Of a stretch of DNA of 64,000 nt, positions 1-9,214 are shown one piece after another. This DNA is from an uncultured Pelagibacteraceae bacterium (GTDB lineage: Bacteria; Pseudomonadota; Alphaproteobacteria; Pelagibacterales; Pelagibacteraceae): assembly GCA_902616245.1 (NCBI GenBank), contig CACMSB010000001.1:248001-312000 (forward strand), read 5' to 3'. The translations under genes and the position numbers were made by a program. The notes beneath the pieces are model-generated. The model saw only the letters and a program-made list of their open reading frames with translations. It made no database searches and was not told the origin of the DNA. Numbering within the stretch: position 1 is the first letter of the stretch; the number at the start of each line of letters is the position of its first letter.

Positions 1-1
1 T

Positions 2-763
2 TCAAAAAAATCCAAATATATTAAATTTGTTGAAATAAAAAAACCGCAACATAAATTAGTTGAAAAAATAAAAAACTATGAATTAGTAGTTAATTCTGAA
101 AATAAAAATATTATTACAAGAAAGTATTTCTTTAATAAAATTCACAAAAATTATAAAAGTCATGCTTACACATTTCTTATTAATCATGAAAGAATAAAAA
201 ACGATATCGCGACACAGATATTTACAAAAAACGGCCCATTGGCTTTTTTACCAATATCTGATAAACAAACATCTATAGTATATTCATATTTGGGGCCAAT
301 GAAAAGTGAGAGTGAAATCTTAAAATCATTTAATTATTACAATAGTTTTTATAAGGTCAATAATATAGGTTCAATTGAAAAATTTACTTTAAATTTTTCT
401 ATGTTGCGGAAATATACTCATGGAAATATTTTAGCGTTTGGCGACTTAATACATCGTGTTCATCCAATTGCTGGACAGGGATTTAATATGACAATAAGAG
501 ATATAAAAGTTTTATCAAAAATTATTGATAATAAAATTGGTTTAGGTCTTCCAATCGACTCCTCAATAGCTGATGAATTTCAGCTTGTTACAAAACATTT
601 TAATTTTCTATACGGAAAAGCAATAGACGGTATTTATGAGTTCTTCATGTTTGATAATAAGATTAAAAACTCATTTTCAAAACCGATTTTTAAAATTTTG
701 AATAGGAGCCCTTTTTTTAAAAAGTATTCTAATTTATTTTCTGACAGAGGTTTTAATATTTGA
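2..763 (+). CDS. UbiH/UbiF-type FAD-dependent hydroxylase, 5' end outside the window
   Basis: C-terminal 253 residues of a flavoprotein monooxygenase of the ubiquinone-biosynthesis hydroxylase family; the reading frame is open from base 2, so the start lies upstream. The second FAD-binding motif GDLIHRVHPIAGQGFN is clear at about 440-490, and the preceding segment with NGPLAFLPIS is also typical of UbiH-like proteins. A TTG at 239 is inside the gene and is not a start. The family hydroxylates the quinone ring in ubiquinone biosynthesis at the membrane; which ring position cannot be told here. It ends one base from the stop of the convergent neighbour. Confidence 0.85.
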   Translation, partial: SKKSKYIKFVEIKKPQHKLVEKIKNYELVVNSENKNIITRKYFFNKIHKNYKSHAYTFLINHERIKNDIATQIFTKNGPLAFLPISDKQTSIVYSYLGPMKSESEILKSFNYYNSFYKVNNIGSIEKFTLNFSMLRKYTHGNILAFGDLIHRVHPIAGQGFNMTIRDIKVLSKIIDNKIGLGLPIDSSIADEFQLVTKHFNFLYGKAIDGIYEFFMFDNKIKNSFSKPIFKILNRSPFFKKYSNLFSDRGFNI

Positions 764-764
764 A

Positions 765-1406
765 TTACTGAATAGTTGTATTCTCAAATTCATCTTTAAT
801 ATAATTATTTAATATTTGTTCCATTTTCTCTTTTCTTGTATTTATATCTATACTCTCTAATAAAATTTGTTTTTCTTCCAAAGAAAATGGTGAAGCCATA
901 GAAAGGTCATTTATTGTTTGGCTTAAATCTTTTTTTGCTAAATCTTTAAGATTGACTACATATCCTTGCTTTTTAAAAAATTTTTCCATATTTTTCATAA
1001 TTAAATCAAGATCTGAAAAATTAACTTCGTTACTTTTTTTTGAAATATCATTTGTAAAATCGCTATATTGAACATTGCACTCTCTATATAATTTAACAGT
1101 CTCTATTTCTGAATTTAACTTAAATCTACATATTCCATTTAATATTATGAGAATTCTGCCATCTTCAGTTTCATTAAAACTTGTTATTTTCCCAATACAA
1201 CCAATTTCATGAAGATCGGGTTTTTTTAAAATTCCAGACTTTTTAGGCTGAATCATCCCAATCATTCTATGTTTTTTCATACTATCATTAACCATTTGTA
1301 AATATCTTGGTTCAAAAATATTTAAAGGAACAGTAGTACCCGGGAACATTATGAAATTTGATAATGGAAATACCGGTATTGTTTTAGGGAGATCTAGTAT
1401 ATTCAT
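765..1406 (-). CDS. LON-domain (Lon protease N-terminal-like) protein
   Basis: A 213-residue protein equivalent to the substrate-binding N-domain of Lon protease, without the ATPase and peptidase parts. The opening IPVFPLSNFIMFPGTTVPLN followed by IFEPRYLQMV is the hallmark of this PUA-like fold, and GMIQPK and GCIGKI follow as expected. Stand-alone copies of this length are common in alphaproteobacteria; their function is not established. It is transcribed away from the tRNA-Gly gene and converges with the hydroxylase with a one-base gap, leaving no room for a separate terminator. Confidence 0.85.
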   Translation of the reverse strand: MNILDLPKTIPVFPLSNFIMFPGTTVPLNIFEPRYLQMVNDSMKKHRMIGMIQPKKSGILKKPDLHEIGCIGKITSFNETEDGRILIILNGICRFKLNSEIETVKLYRECNVQYSDFTNDISKKSNEVNFSDLDLIMKNMEKFFKKQGYVVNLKDLAKKDLSQTINDLSMASPFSLEEKQILLESIDINTRKEKMEQILNNYIKDEFENTTIQ

Positions 1407-1447
1407 AAATTAATTAATATTATTTTATATAACATATAATAATTTTG

Positions 1448-1576
1448 ATGGATCTGACAACTGGACAAAATCTCTTAAAACAAAAAAAATTCTTAATAGC
1501 TTTAAAGCATTTTAAGAAATTATTAGAATTAAATCCAAAGCAATTTCATAATTATTTTTTTTTATTTCATTTATGA
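1448..1576 (+). pseudogene. Possible TPR-protein remnant (42 codons)
   Basis: The 290-base gap between the LON-domain gene and tRNA-Gly holds a short frame starting ATG at 1448 and stopping at 1574-1576. The peptide has one nearly complete tetratricopeptide unit: G6, L9, A18, F22, L25 and P30 have the spacing of TPR consensus positions 8, 11, 20, 24, 27 and 32. No second repeat follows in frame, and the next 100 bases are AT-rich with stops in all frames. It may be a decayed gene start or a chance match; no good ribosome site was seen. Confidence 0.3.
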
Positions 1577-1656
1577 CTGGGGCAAATTTTAATAATATTT
1601 TTTCTTTCACAATAGTTTTCTATTTACCATTAAGTACAAATTTTTATAAATATATG

Positions 1657-1684
1657 TTGCAATAAAAAAACCCCAAATTATAAT
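1657..1684 (+). promoter_or_regulatory. Sigma-70-type promoter of tRNA-Gly
   Basis: A -35-like TTGCAA at 1657-1662 and a perfect -10 TATAAT at 1679-1684, separated by 16 bases. The -10 ends 12 bases before the first base of the mature tRNA, which would give a very short 5' leader. Confidence 0.6.
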
Positions 1685-1696
1685 GTTTTTTTACAA

Positions 1697-1771
1697 GCGG
1701 GCATAGCTCAGTGGTAGAGCGTCTCGTTGCCAACGAGAAGGTCGTGGGTTCAAGTCCCATTGCCCGCTCCA
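1697..1771 (+). tRNA. tRNA-Gly(GCC)
   Basis: A complete cloverleaf. The acceptor arms GCGGGCA (1697-1703) and TGCCCGC (1761-1767) pair fully, the D arm is GCTCAGTGGTAGAGC, the anticodon arm is TCTCG-TTGCCAA-CGAGA with anticodon GCC, and the T arm carries GGTTCAAGTCC. The discriminator is T and the CCA end is encoded at 1769-1771. It decodes GGC/GGU glycine codons. The pterin dehydratase gene begins 16 bases downstream, so the two may share a transcript. Confidence 0.97.
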
Positions 1772-1787
1772 TTATAGGAATTATATT

Positions 1788-2126
1788 ATGAGTGATCTAG
1801 CAAGTAAAAAATGCATACCCTGTGAAGGCAATATTCCGCCTTTCAACATTAATGAAATACATAAGTATTTAAAACAAGTTGATGGATGGGAAGTTATCGA
1901 AGATAAAATTGACGGATTTCATTTAATAAAAAATTTTAAATTTGATGATTTTTTACAAAGTCAAGAATTTGTGAACAAAGTTGGTGAAATTGCTGAAAAT
2001 GAAGGACATCATCCTGATCTGTGGTTTGGATGGGGATATGCGAGAATTAAAATATTTACTCATGCAATAAAAGGCCTTGCAGAGAGTGATTTTATTTTAG
2101 CTGCTAAAATAGATAAGATAAATTAA
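1788..2126 (+). CDS. phhB: Pterin-4a-carbinolamine dehydratase
   Basis: A 112-residue PCD/DCoH-family protein, the usual length. The active-site signature E-x3-H-H-P is present as ENEGHHP, followed by the aromatic and His positions in WFGWGYARIKIFTHAI. The family dehydrates 4a-hydroxytetrahydropterin, classically to recycle the cofactor of phenylalanine hydroxylase. No aromatic amino-acid hydroxylase lies in this window, so a role in other pterin metabolism is also possible. It sits just after tRNA-Gly and ends at the base before the purH stop codon. Confidence 0.9.
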   Translation: MSDLASKKCIPCEGNIPPFNINEIHKYLKQVDGWEVIEDKIDGFHLIKNFKFDDFLQSQEFVNKVGEIAENEGHHPDLWFGWGYARIKIFTHAIKGLAESDFILAAKIDKIN

Positions 2127-3686
2127 TTAGTGATTAAAGTGTCTTGTTTTGGAAAATACTAAAATTGTGTTTGTTTGGTTAGCAAATTTAATAATTTCTC
2201 TATCATTTTTTGATCCAGACGGTTGAATGACAGCTGAAACTCCTGCTTGTACTAGTTTTTCTATACCATCCACGAATGGAAAAAACGCATCAGAAGCAGC
2301 TAAAATTTCATCACGACTGTTTATTTTTTGAAATTTTTCCATTTTATTAATAGCTATCTTGCAACTATCTAACCTACTTGATTGACCAGAACCTATGCCT
2401 ATTGTCTTGTAATCTCTTGTAATGACTATTGCATTCGATTTTACACTTCTGCATATATTAAATGCAAAAATAAGTTTGTTTAAAGTTTTATTTGTAGGTT
2501 TTAATTTTGATACAATTTTAAAATCTTTCTTAGAAAAATGTTGATTATCTGGATCTTGAACTAAAATAGAATTAAACTTATTCATAAAATTAAATTTAAA
2601 ATTTTTTTCTACTTTGCTAGAATCAATTAGCCTTAGGTTTTTTTTCTTCTTTAAAAGTTTGACTGATTTTTCGTCAAATCCTTTTGCAACTATTACTTCA
2701 AAAAATATTTTATTAATCTCTTTAGCTAAACTAATATTTAATTTAAAGTTACATGATACAATACCACCATAGGCACTAATTGGGTCACTCTCTAAAGCTT
2801 CTTTAAATGATTTGACTTTGTTTGTATTAATAGAAACTCCACAAGGATTAGCATGCTTAATTATTGCTACACCCTTATTTTTTGGTAAAGTTTTAGATAT
2901 ACTTAGGGCAGAATAAAGATCGTTATAGTTGTTGTAACTGAGCTGTTTTCCACTGATTTGAATAATTTCCTGCTTATTATTTTGTGAATATATTGCTCCT
3001 TTTTGATGAGGGTTTTCCCCATATCTTGTCTTCTCAACTAATTTTCCAGAAAAAATATTCTTAATTGGGAAAAGGTTTTTGGACTTCTGATTGAAATAAT
3101 TAAAAATTTTTGATTCATAATATGCTGTTTCCATAAATGCTTCTTCTGCCAATTTTTCTCTAAATTTTAAATTCGTTGAACCTTTATTTTTATTTAATTC
3201 ATAAGCTAAGTCCTCATACTGTTTTGTATTACTTAAGATAACTACATCATTATAATTTTTTGCAGCCGCTCTAACCATTGTTGGTCCTCCAATATCTATA
3301 TTTTCAATTATATTTTTGTGACTAAAATTACTCAATAAAACTTTTTCAAATGGATAAAAATTTATAATAACTAGATCTATATTTTCATAATTGTTAATTT
3401 TCATTTCTTTTTGATGTTTTTTATTTTGTCTTACATTCAAAATCCCGGAATGAATTTTTGGATGCAATGTTTTTACTCTTCCATCTAGCAGCTCTTTTGA
3501 ATTTGTAAATTTAGAAACTTCTAAGCATTTAAAACCCATACTTTTAATTTTTTTGTATGTGCCACCTGAGCTTACTATTTTAATTTTATATTTTTTTAGT
3601 AAATTTAATAATGGTCTTAAATTGGATTTATCTGACAATGAAATTAGAGCAGTCTTAATTTTTATTGTATTTTTTCGAATGCCCAT
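2127..3686 (-). CDS. purH: Bifunctional AICAR formyltransferase / IMP cyclohydrolase
   Basis: Carries out the last two steps of de novo purine synthesis, AICAR to FAICAR to IMP. Length 519 is normal. The N-terminal MGS-like cyclohydrolase domain (about 1-190) shows VKTLHPKIHSG at 71-81 and the ATIC segment RYGENPHQ at 221-228. The transformylase part carries the catalytic Lys-His pair in KHANPCG at 277-283. The start codon lies inside the 3' end of the upstream heparinase-like gene (25-base overlap), suggesting translational coupling. Gene order heparinase-like then purH is shared by many alphaproteobacteria. Confidence 0.96.
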   Translation of the reverse strand: MGIRKNTIKIKTALISLSDKSNLRPLLNLLKKYKIKIVSSGGTYKKIKSMGFKCLEVSKFTNSKELLDGRVKTLHPKIHSGILNVRQNKKHQKEMKINNYENIDLVIINFYPFEKVLLSNFSHKNIIENIDIGGPTMVRAAAKNYNDVVILSNTKQYEDLAYELNKNKGSTNLKFREKLAEEAFMETAYYESKIFNYFNQKSKNLFPIKNIFSGKLVEKTRYGENPHQKGAIYSQNNKQEIIQISGKQLSYNNYNDLYSALSISKTLPKNKGVAIIKHANPCGVSINTNKVKSFKEALESDPISAYGGIVSCNFKLNISLAKEINKIFFEVIVAKGFDEKSVKLLKKKKNLRLIDSSKVEKNFKFNFMNKFNSILVQDPDNQHFSKKDFKIVSKLKPTNKTLNKLIFAFNICRSVKSNAIVITRDYKTIGIGSGQSSRLDSCKIAINKMEKFQKINSRDEILAASDAFFPFVDGIEKLVQAGVSAVIQPSGSKNDREIIKFANQTNTILVFSKTRHFNH

Positions 3687-5287
3687 TTAATTTCCTGAGT
3701 TATATCTTTTATTTTGCCTGATAAACATATATTTTGGTTTTCACTGGTTACATTTTTATCACCAAAATATATACCCGACTCAATATTTATAATCTCACAG
3801 TTAGTTGAAAATTTCCATCCAGAATTTTCAATTTCAATTAGTATAGTTTTGTTATCTAGAGTTTTTGTTAATTTAACACCTGGTTCCATATGAAATCTGA
3901 TATCATATTTTTTTGTTTCTAACTTGTTTTTTAAAATTATTTTATCGGTTCCTATCAATTTATTTTTTTCAATGAAATATTCTAAAGATCTTTCATATAA
4001 AATTCCAAATTTTTTTAAAAAGCCATTATGAGATGCTTTGATTAACCAATAGTTTTTTTCATTAACAATATTTTTATCACTAATTTTCAAACCGTTTTCT
4101 AATGTTTTATAGTTTCCATTGTTTCTAAATGAACAACTTGAATGATTATCAATTATAAGTGCTGAATGAGCAGCAGTAGATTTTGAAATTAGATTTAATT
4201 TGTTTTTATAATCCTGAAAGTAACCAGAATTTGAAATAAGTTTTTTATCTTTGTAGAAGAATTCAAATGAAAGAGCTCCACTTTGATAGTTATGTGAAAA
4301 AGTTTTTTGGGGTGAATTTCCAACATCCATTGCGAGAATACAATTTTTGTTTTTTAAAATGGCATATCCTCCTACTTCATTATTTGAATTTTCAAACTTA
4401 TATTTATAATGCGAGAGATATTTATTAAATTCTTTCAAATCATTTTGATGATTCCCATTGAATAGTAAACTTTTCTCGATTTTAGAAAAAACGGAATAAG
4501 ATTTTCCTAGATAGAAAATTATTTCATCAAGGTACTCAGGTATATCATTAAAAGACTCCTTTAATAATTCTCTAACAAGAACAAAATATTTTAAATAAAA
4601 ATTTAATTGCCTGATACTTCTTGTTTTTGGAAAAAACTCATCATCAAAAGAATTAATAATAATTTTTCTTAGTAATTCTAATCCATAATTTAAAAATTTT
4701 TCATTTGCGTATGATAATCCTGTAATTATTATTGCTATACAGCCTAATAATTTATCATTAACAGATCGTGATTTGCTTATTTCGTTTATTAAATGATTAA
4801 TCTGTTTATTTACAGAAAAATTAAATTTATTTTTATATTTAGTATCACTTTCATCATAAGATAATTTAGAGTTTGCAATCCATGATATTATTCTTTTTGA
4901 TAAAATATCTGTTTGCCATGTTAATGAATTATAACTTTGATTTTTTTCAATCCATTTAATAATTATTGATTGTGTAATACTTGGCGAAGATTTTAAATCA
5001 ATACTAAATAACCAATAAAAATTATTTAGTTTATTCAAGTTATTACTACTTAATAATTCACTTTCCCAAATATTATCTTTATCTAATTCCTCAATTTTAA
5101 TTTTTTTTTTATCATATTTAACCAAGCAGCTTAAAATACTTAGACTTGGTTTATAAGAAATGTTCCTTATCTCAATTTTTGAAATTTTATTATTATAAAA
5201 CCTTGATTTTAAGTATAAATTTCTTATTTGATTTTTAATGTAGTAAAAAAATTCATTTATTAAAATTAAAGAATTTTTTAAATACAT
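3662..5287 (-). CDS. Heparinase II/III-like protein
   Basis: A 541-residue protein with a helical N-terminal half and a beta-rich C-terminal half, matching the heparinase II/III-like family found beside purH in alphaproteobacteria. Recognisable family stretches are the MDVGNSPQ region, SGALSFEFFYKDKKLISNSG, and the later STAAHSALIID, which includes the conserved His. No signal peptide is evident. A role in cell-surface or exported polysaccharide turnover is inferred from the family only. Its stop codon is inside purH, and rpe lies immediately upstream. Confidence 0.75.
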   Translation of the reverse strand: MYLKNSLILINEFFYYIKNQIRNLYLKSRFYNNKISKIEIRNISYKPSLSILSCLVKYDKKKIKIEELDKDNIWESELLSSNNLNKLNNFYWLFSIDLKSSPSITQSIIIKWIEKNQSYNSLTWQTDILSKRIISWIANSKLSYDESDTKYKNKFNFSVNKQINHLINEISKSRSVNDKLLGCIAIIITGLSYANEKFLNYGLELLRKIIINSFDDEFFPKTRSIRQLNFYLKYFVLVRELLKESFNDIPEYLDEIIFYLGKSYSVFSKIEKSLLFNGNHQNDLKEFNKYLSHYKYKFENSNNEVGGYAILKNKNCILAMDVGNSPQKTFSHNYQSGALSFEFFYKDKKLISNSGYFQDYKNKLNLISKSTAAHSALIIDNHSSCSFRNNGNYKTLENGLKISDKNIVNEKNYWLIKASHNGFLKKFGILYERSLEYFIEKNKLIGTDKIILKNKLETKKYDIRFHMEPGVKLTKTLDNKTILIEIENSGWKFSTNCEIINIESGIYFGDKNVTSENQNICLSGKIKDITQEIKWAFEKIQ

Positions 5288-5288
5288 C

Positions 5289-5948
5289 TTACATTGATTT
5301 TAGAGTTTCTATATTTTTTTTAATATCACCATTATTTTCTTTGAATATTGTTGTTCCAGAAACTAATATATTTGCTCCTGCTGATATAACTTCTTTTGAA
5401 TTAGAGAAATTTATTCCACCATCAACTTCAATATCAAATTTTAAGTTATTATCTTTTTTTATTTGGTATAGTTTTTTAATTTTTTCAATGACTTCTGGTA
5501 TAAATTTTTGACCACCAAAACCGGGATATACACTCATAATTAAAACTAAATCTATTTCTTTTAATAATTTTTCAATGACACTGACTTCCGTATTTGGGTT
5601 TAAAGATATGCCTACTTTTTTCTTTAATTGTTTTATAAGTTTAATCGACTCAATCAAATTGTCGGTTGCTTCAGGGTGAATTGTTATTATATCAGATCCT
5701 ACTTCAGCAAAATTTTTTATATATTTATGAACTGGTGAGATCATTAAATGTACATCAAAAGGTAATTTTGTATAATTTCTAAGTGCTTTTATCACTGGGG
5801 GACCAATTGTAATATTGCGAACAAAATGTCCATCCATTACATCGACATGAATTAAGTCAGCGCCACCATCTTCTAATCTTTTAATTTCCTCACCTAATTG
5901 GCTAAAATCTGCAGAAAGTATTGAAGGCGAAATTTGTATATTTTTCAT
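5289..5948 (-). CDS. rpe: Ribulose-phosphate 3-epimerase
   Basis: A 219-residue TIM-barrel enzyme interconverting ribulose-5-phosphate and xylulose-5-phosphate in the pentose phosphate pathway. Visible active-site elements are SPSILSADF at the start, H34 and D36 in HVDVMDG, H67 in VHLMI, MSVYPGFGGQ for phosphate binding, and DGGIN with the second metal-binding Asp. It is one base from the heparinase-like gene and is probably the first gene of the rpe / heparinase-like / purH run. Confidence 0.96.
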   Translation of the reverse strand: MKNIQISPSILSADFSQLGEEIKRLEDGGADLIHVDVMDGHFVRNITIGPPVIKALRNYTKLPFDVHLMISPVHKYIKNFAEVGSDIITIHPEATDNLIESIKLIKQLKKKVGISLNPNTEVSVIEKLLKEIDLVLIMSVYPGFGGQKFIPEVIEKIKKLYQIKKDNNLKFDIEVDGGINFSNSKEVISAGANILVSGTTIFKENNGDIKKNIETLKSM

Positions 5949-5995
5949 TAATAAATAAAAACTAGTACTATCAACTTTTGAATATATTTGAATTA

Positions 5996-6331
5996 TTATT
6001 TCCCAAATATTTTATAAATTTCCGCAGCTATTTCACTTTCTAATGGAAACGATAGCATTCCCATAACAGAATAACCCATTAAATAAGGCATTAAATAAAA
6101 TCTAAACATATAAAAAAACCATGCTACATAAAGCGGAACTAATGGTCCTATTATGAAACTAGGAGTTATGAATTTAAAAATTTTAATAATTGGATTTGTG
6201 TATTTTACAAATACTTTCATAAAAAAGAATTCAGAATCTTCTTTTTGAAAAATATTCATTGCAGATCTTCCAATTAAAGTCCACATAATGATACCTAAAA
6301 TGTAGTCAATTACTAATATATATAAAGGCAT
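5996..6331 (-). CDS. Small membrane protein, YggT-like
   Basis: A 111-residue protein with two or three hydrophobic helices. A central segment, TNPIIKIFKFITP, resembles the short amphipathic motif between the helices of YggT proteins, but the match is partial and I would not assign the family firmly. It lies downstream of the symporter operon, beyond a strong terminator, so it probably has its own promoter or depends on read-through. Function unknown. Confidence 0.55.
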   Translation of the reverse strand: MPLYILVIDYILGIIMWTLIGRSAMNIFQKEDSEFFFMKVFVKYTNPIIKIFKFITPSFIIGPLVPLYVAWFFYMFRFYLMPYLMGYSVMGMLSFPLESEIAAEIYKIFGK

Positions 6332-6338
6332 TTATCTG

Positions 6339-6365
6339 AAAAAAATGGGGGCGGTATCCGCCCCC
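6339..6365 (-). terminator. Intrinsic terminator after the acetate symporter
   Basis: A perfect 8-bp G/C stem with a 3-base loop at 6347-6365, followed on the minus strand by A and seven T residues (6339-6346). It lies 12 bases past the stop codon of the large symporter gene and is one of the strongest terminators in the window. Confidence 0.9.
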
Positions 6366-6377
6366 AAAAAGTTTAAT

Positions 6378-8216
6378 TTAGTGTTGCTTACCAAGTATTG
6401 TCTTACCTGATGGAACACGAACTTCGTCTACCATTTGCTGTGTAGCTTTATCTGGTTCTTCAGTCATTAAACTTACTACAACCATTACAACTAAACAGAC
6501 TGACGCTCCGATTATACCGAAACGTAAATGGTCAATACCTAACCAAGGTGCATTACCCATAAACTTAGGATACACATAAATTAGATAAGCTGTTCCTGAT
6601 GCAAGACCTGCTATCATACCTGCTATTGCTCCTTGTCTTGTTGCTCTCTTCCACCATACACCAAGTATTAATGGGAAGAACAATCCTGACATTGCAAAGT
6701 CAAACGCCCAAGCTACAGCACCAAGGATACTAGTGATCCTCATCGATGCAATGTATGCTCCAGCAGCACCAATAACTATTAGAAGTGCTCTAGCAACTAA
6801 TAATCTTTTTCTTACATCCGCTTTTGGATCAATGATTTTGTAATAGATATCATGTGATAAAGCGTTCGCGATAGCAAGAATTAGACCATCAGCAGTTGAC
6901 ATCGCAGCAGCCATTCCTCCTGCAGCAACTAGTCCAGAGATTACGTATGGTAATCCAGCAACTTCAGGAGTTGCTAGTACAACTACGTCACCTCTCATAA
7001 ACCATTCATTTAACTGAAGAATACCATCTCCGTTAAAGTCTGCTATGAAGGCTTGTTTTACATTAATCCAAGCATTTACCCACTCAATTTGCATAATTTC
7101 AGCAATTGGTTTTCCAATAATACCTGTTGGTAAGTTTGGATCTATTAGTGAGATTTTGGATAATGTTGCAAGCATTGGTGCTGAAGTATAAAGCAATGCA
7201 ATAAAGAATAGTGACCATGCCACTGATTTTCTTGCAGCTTTAACACTTGGAGTAGTGAAGTATCTCATTAAAATGTGAGGTAAAGAAGCTGTTCCTACCA
7301 TCATACATAGTGCTAATGAAATAAATTTCCATGCAGCCATTCCACCTTCTGGCACACCTGCGTGTGATACAGCGATAGATTTCAGACCACCTGGTACACC
7401 TGCAGCTTTGACGTCTGCAGCGGCATTTTTAACTAATCCAAATTGAGCTTCAAGATCACCTAATCTAGCCACTTCCTCACCTAACATAAAGTGTGGAAAG
7501 AAACCAAATCCAGATTTGTTACTAATCCAGAATACTGGAATTAGGTAAGCAATAATCAATACTATGTATTGTGCAACCTGTGTCCAAGTTACCGCTCTCA
7601 TTCCGCCTAGCATTGAACAAAGTAAAATACTTACTAGTCCAACCCAAACTCCTAATTCAAATGGAATACTTAGTGCTCTTGATGCAATTGTTCCTGTTGC
7701 GTTAATTTGAGCTGTTACATACGTGAAAGAAGCCAATGTTAAAACAACTACGGCACAGAACCTTGCAAAGTTTCCGCCATATCTTGTTCCAATGAAATCT
7801 GGCACAGTATAACATCCAAATTTTCTCAAGTATGGTGCTAAAAGTGATGATACCAAAACGTATCCCCCAGTCCATCCGACTAAGAAAGCCATATAAGTAT
7901 AACCACCAAAATAAATACCACCAGCCATTGCAACGAATGATGCACCTGACATCCAGTCAGCTGCAGTTGCCATTCCGTTAAATACTGTTGGCACCTGTCT
8001 TCCAGCAACATAATAAGCATCGACCTGAACAGTTCTAGATAAATACCCAATCAAGGCATATATACAAACTGTAAAGGCGACAAACAAAATACCAATTGTT
8101 TTAGCAGTCATACCTGCTTGCTCCGCTATTGCCATCAATATGATGAATACAATGAAGCCCCCAGTATATGTTCCGTAAATTTTTGGTAGGTTGTCAATAA
8201 AATTGCCTTTAAACAT
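6378..8216 (-). CDS. Sodium:solute symporter, acetate-permease-like large subunit
   Basis: A 612-residue, many-helix SSS-family permease. The N-terminal part has YYVAGRQVPTVFNGMATAADWMSGASF, the Na+-site region typical of ActP-type carriers, and later GMAAAMSTADGLILAIANALSHD. An EF-hand-like loop with Asp/Asn/Asp/Gly/Glu spacing sits in a loop at about residue 392-403. Upstream is the small DUF4212 subunit, with stop and start codons sharing a base, and a strong GGAGG ribosome site. With acetyl-CoA synthetase nearby, acetate or another short monocarboxylate is the likely substrate. The codon choice is less AT-extreme than its neighbours, as in highly expressed genes. Confidence 0.88.
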   Translation of the reverse strand: MFKGNFIDNLPKIYGTYTGGFIVFIILMAIAEQAGMTAKTIGILFVAFTVCIYALIGYLSRTVQVDAYYVAGRQVPTVFNGMATAADWMSGASFVAMAGGIYFGGYTYMAFLVGWTGGYVLVSSLLAPYLRKFGCYTVPDFIGTRYGGNFARFCAVVVLTLASFTYVTAQINATGTIASRALSIPFELGVWVGLVSILLCSMLGGMRAVTWTQVAQYIVLIIAYLIPVFWISNKSGFGFFPHFMLGEEVARLGDLEAQFGLVKNAAADVKAAGVPGGLKSIAVSHAGVPEGGMAAWKFISLALCMMVGTASLPHILMRYFTTPSVKAARKSVAWSLFFIALLYTSAPMLATLSKISLIDPNLPTGIIGKPIAEIMQIEWVNAWINVKQAFIADFNGDGILQLNEWFMRGDVVVLATPEVAGLPYVISGLVAAGGMAAAMSTADGLILAIANALSHDIYYKIIDPKADVRKRLLVARALLIVIGAAGAYIASMRITSILGAVAWAFDFAMSGLFFPLILGVWWKRATRQGAIAGMIAGLASGTAYLIYVYPKFMGNAPWLGIDHLRFGIIGASVCLVVMVVVSLMTEEPDKATQQMVDEVRVPSGKTILGKQH

Positions 8217-8473
8217 TAATCATCCTCCTTTTCGGTAAAACCAAACTCTTCATCAATTTTTTCCTGTCGATTTGCAAACCAAAAAATTAGGACCACAAAT
8301 GCAATGATGGAACCTTGCGCACACATGTAATACGCTAATGGATATCCCATAAAACTTGAAGTGTTTAGGTCAGAACCAAACATGAAGATCAGATAACCGA
8401 AAACAAACCAAATAATTAATGTAATAATCATTAATCCTTTGGTTTTTTCCCAGTGCTTTTCTTTGTTTGACAT
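8216..8473 (-). CDS. Symporter small subunit, DUF4212 family
   Basis: An 85-residue protein with two membrane helices. The first follows the HWEKTKGLM start typical of DUF4212, and the second is preceded by PLAYYMCAQGS. Such proteins are found encoded directly before SSS permeases and are described as their small subunit. The ribosome site AGGGAGGAT is strong. Its stop codon overlaps the start codon of the large subunit by one base, so the two should be co-translated. Confidence 0.85.
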   Translation of the reverse strand: MSNKEKHWEKTKGLMIITLIIWFVFGYLIFMFGSDLNTSSFMGYPLAYYMCAQGSIIAFVVLIFWFANRQEKIDEEFGFTEKEDD

Positions 8474-8584
8474 TATTTTAATCCTCCCTATAGGTTAAAG
8501 ATATAATTCATACTCATTTAAAGTGATATTTAAAGGGTAAAAAATGGCATATATTTATAGTAAAAGTTGTAATATCGGTTCTAA

Positions 8585-9214
8585 ATGGGCATCAAATACA
8601 AATTAAAGCTCAAAGATTTAAAATTTGAGTATTTAAAGGAATATTTTATTCCATTCTTAAAATATTTCAAAAAAACAAAAAAAATTGAAAACTATTCTGA
8701 CTTAAAAGAATTTATCCAAAAAAAATCTGCATGGGTAAGTCAAGTAACTCTTTATGGATATTTGAAAACTAGAATGGGGGCAAAATATGTATTGATGTTT
8801 GAAGATGAAATATTTTTAGGATCGATCAACAAAGCTAAATGGAATATTTACTCAACTGCATTACAGGATTTAACTTTCTATACGATTTCTTTTTTAAAAA
8901 ATATCAGAAATCAACATGATACTGAAAAAGCAAATGAAATTTATTTTGAAATTTTGGATAATGAACTTCAGAAAAATGAAATGCCAAAGGAAATATATGA
9001 AAATGCAAAAAAAAAATTTCTTGAAAGATATGAAAAAATTAATTGGAGCGAATATCATGAATCATTACCATTTAACACAAGTGCTTTGTCTTTATATGAA
9101 TGGTCACCAATAGCTGAAGAGTTAAAATCTTTAGACAAAAAAATAGTTTTAAATTCTATGATCCTGAAATGGGATAATGTTAAAAAGGAATTTATTGAAC
9201 TAATAAATTTTTAA
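8585..9214 (+). CDS. Conserved alphaproteobacterial protein of unknown function
   Basis: A 209-residue soluble protein without signal peptide or membrane helix. The stretch [21 protein letters not shown] is what I recognise as the conserved core of a family widespread in alphaproteobacteria, but I cannot name a function. The middle is helical and charged. It is divergent from the symporter operon, and its stop codon overlaps by 4 bases with that of acetyl-CoA synthetase on the other strand. Confidence 0.7.
   Translation: MGIKYKLKLKDLKFEYLKEYFIPFLKYFKKTKKIENYSDLKEFIQKKSAWVSQVTLYGYLKTRMGAKYVLMFEDEIFLGSINKAKWNIYSTALQDLTFYTISFLKNIRNQHDTEKANEIYFEILDNELQKNEMPKEIYENAKKKFLERYEKINWSEYHESLPFNTSALSLYEWSPIAEELKSLDKKIVLNSMILKWDNVKKEFIELINF

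Noticed and set aside
8544..8606. 21-codon frame with AAAGGG upstream, overlapping the start of the 209-residue gene
   Set aside because: Too short to judge, no recognisable sequence; could be a leader peptide but nothing supports it.
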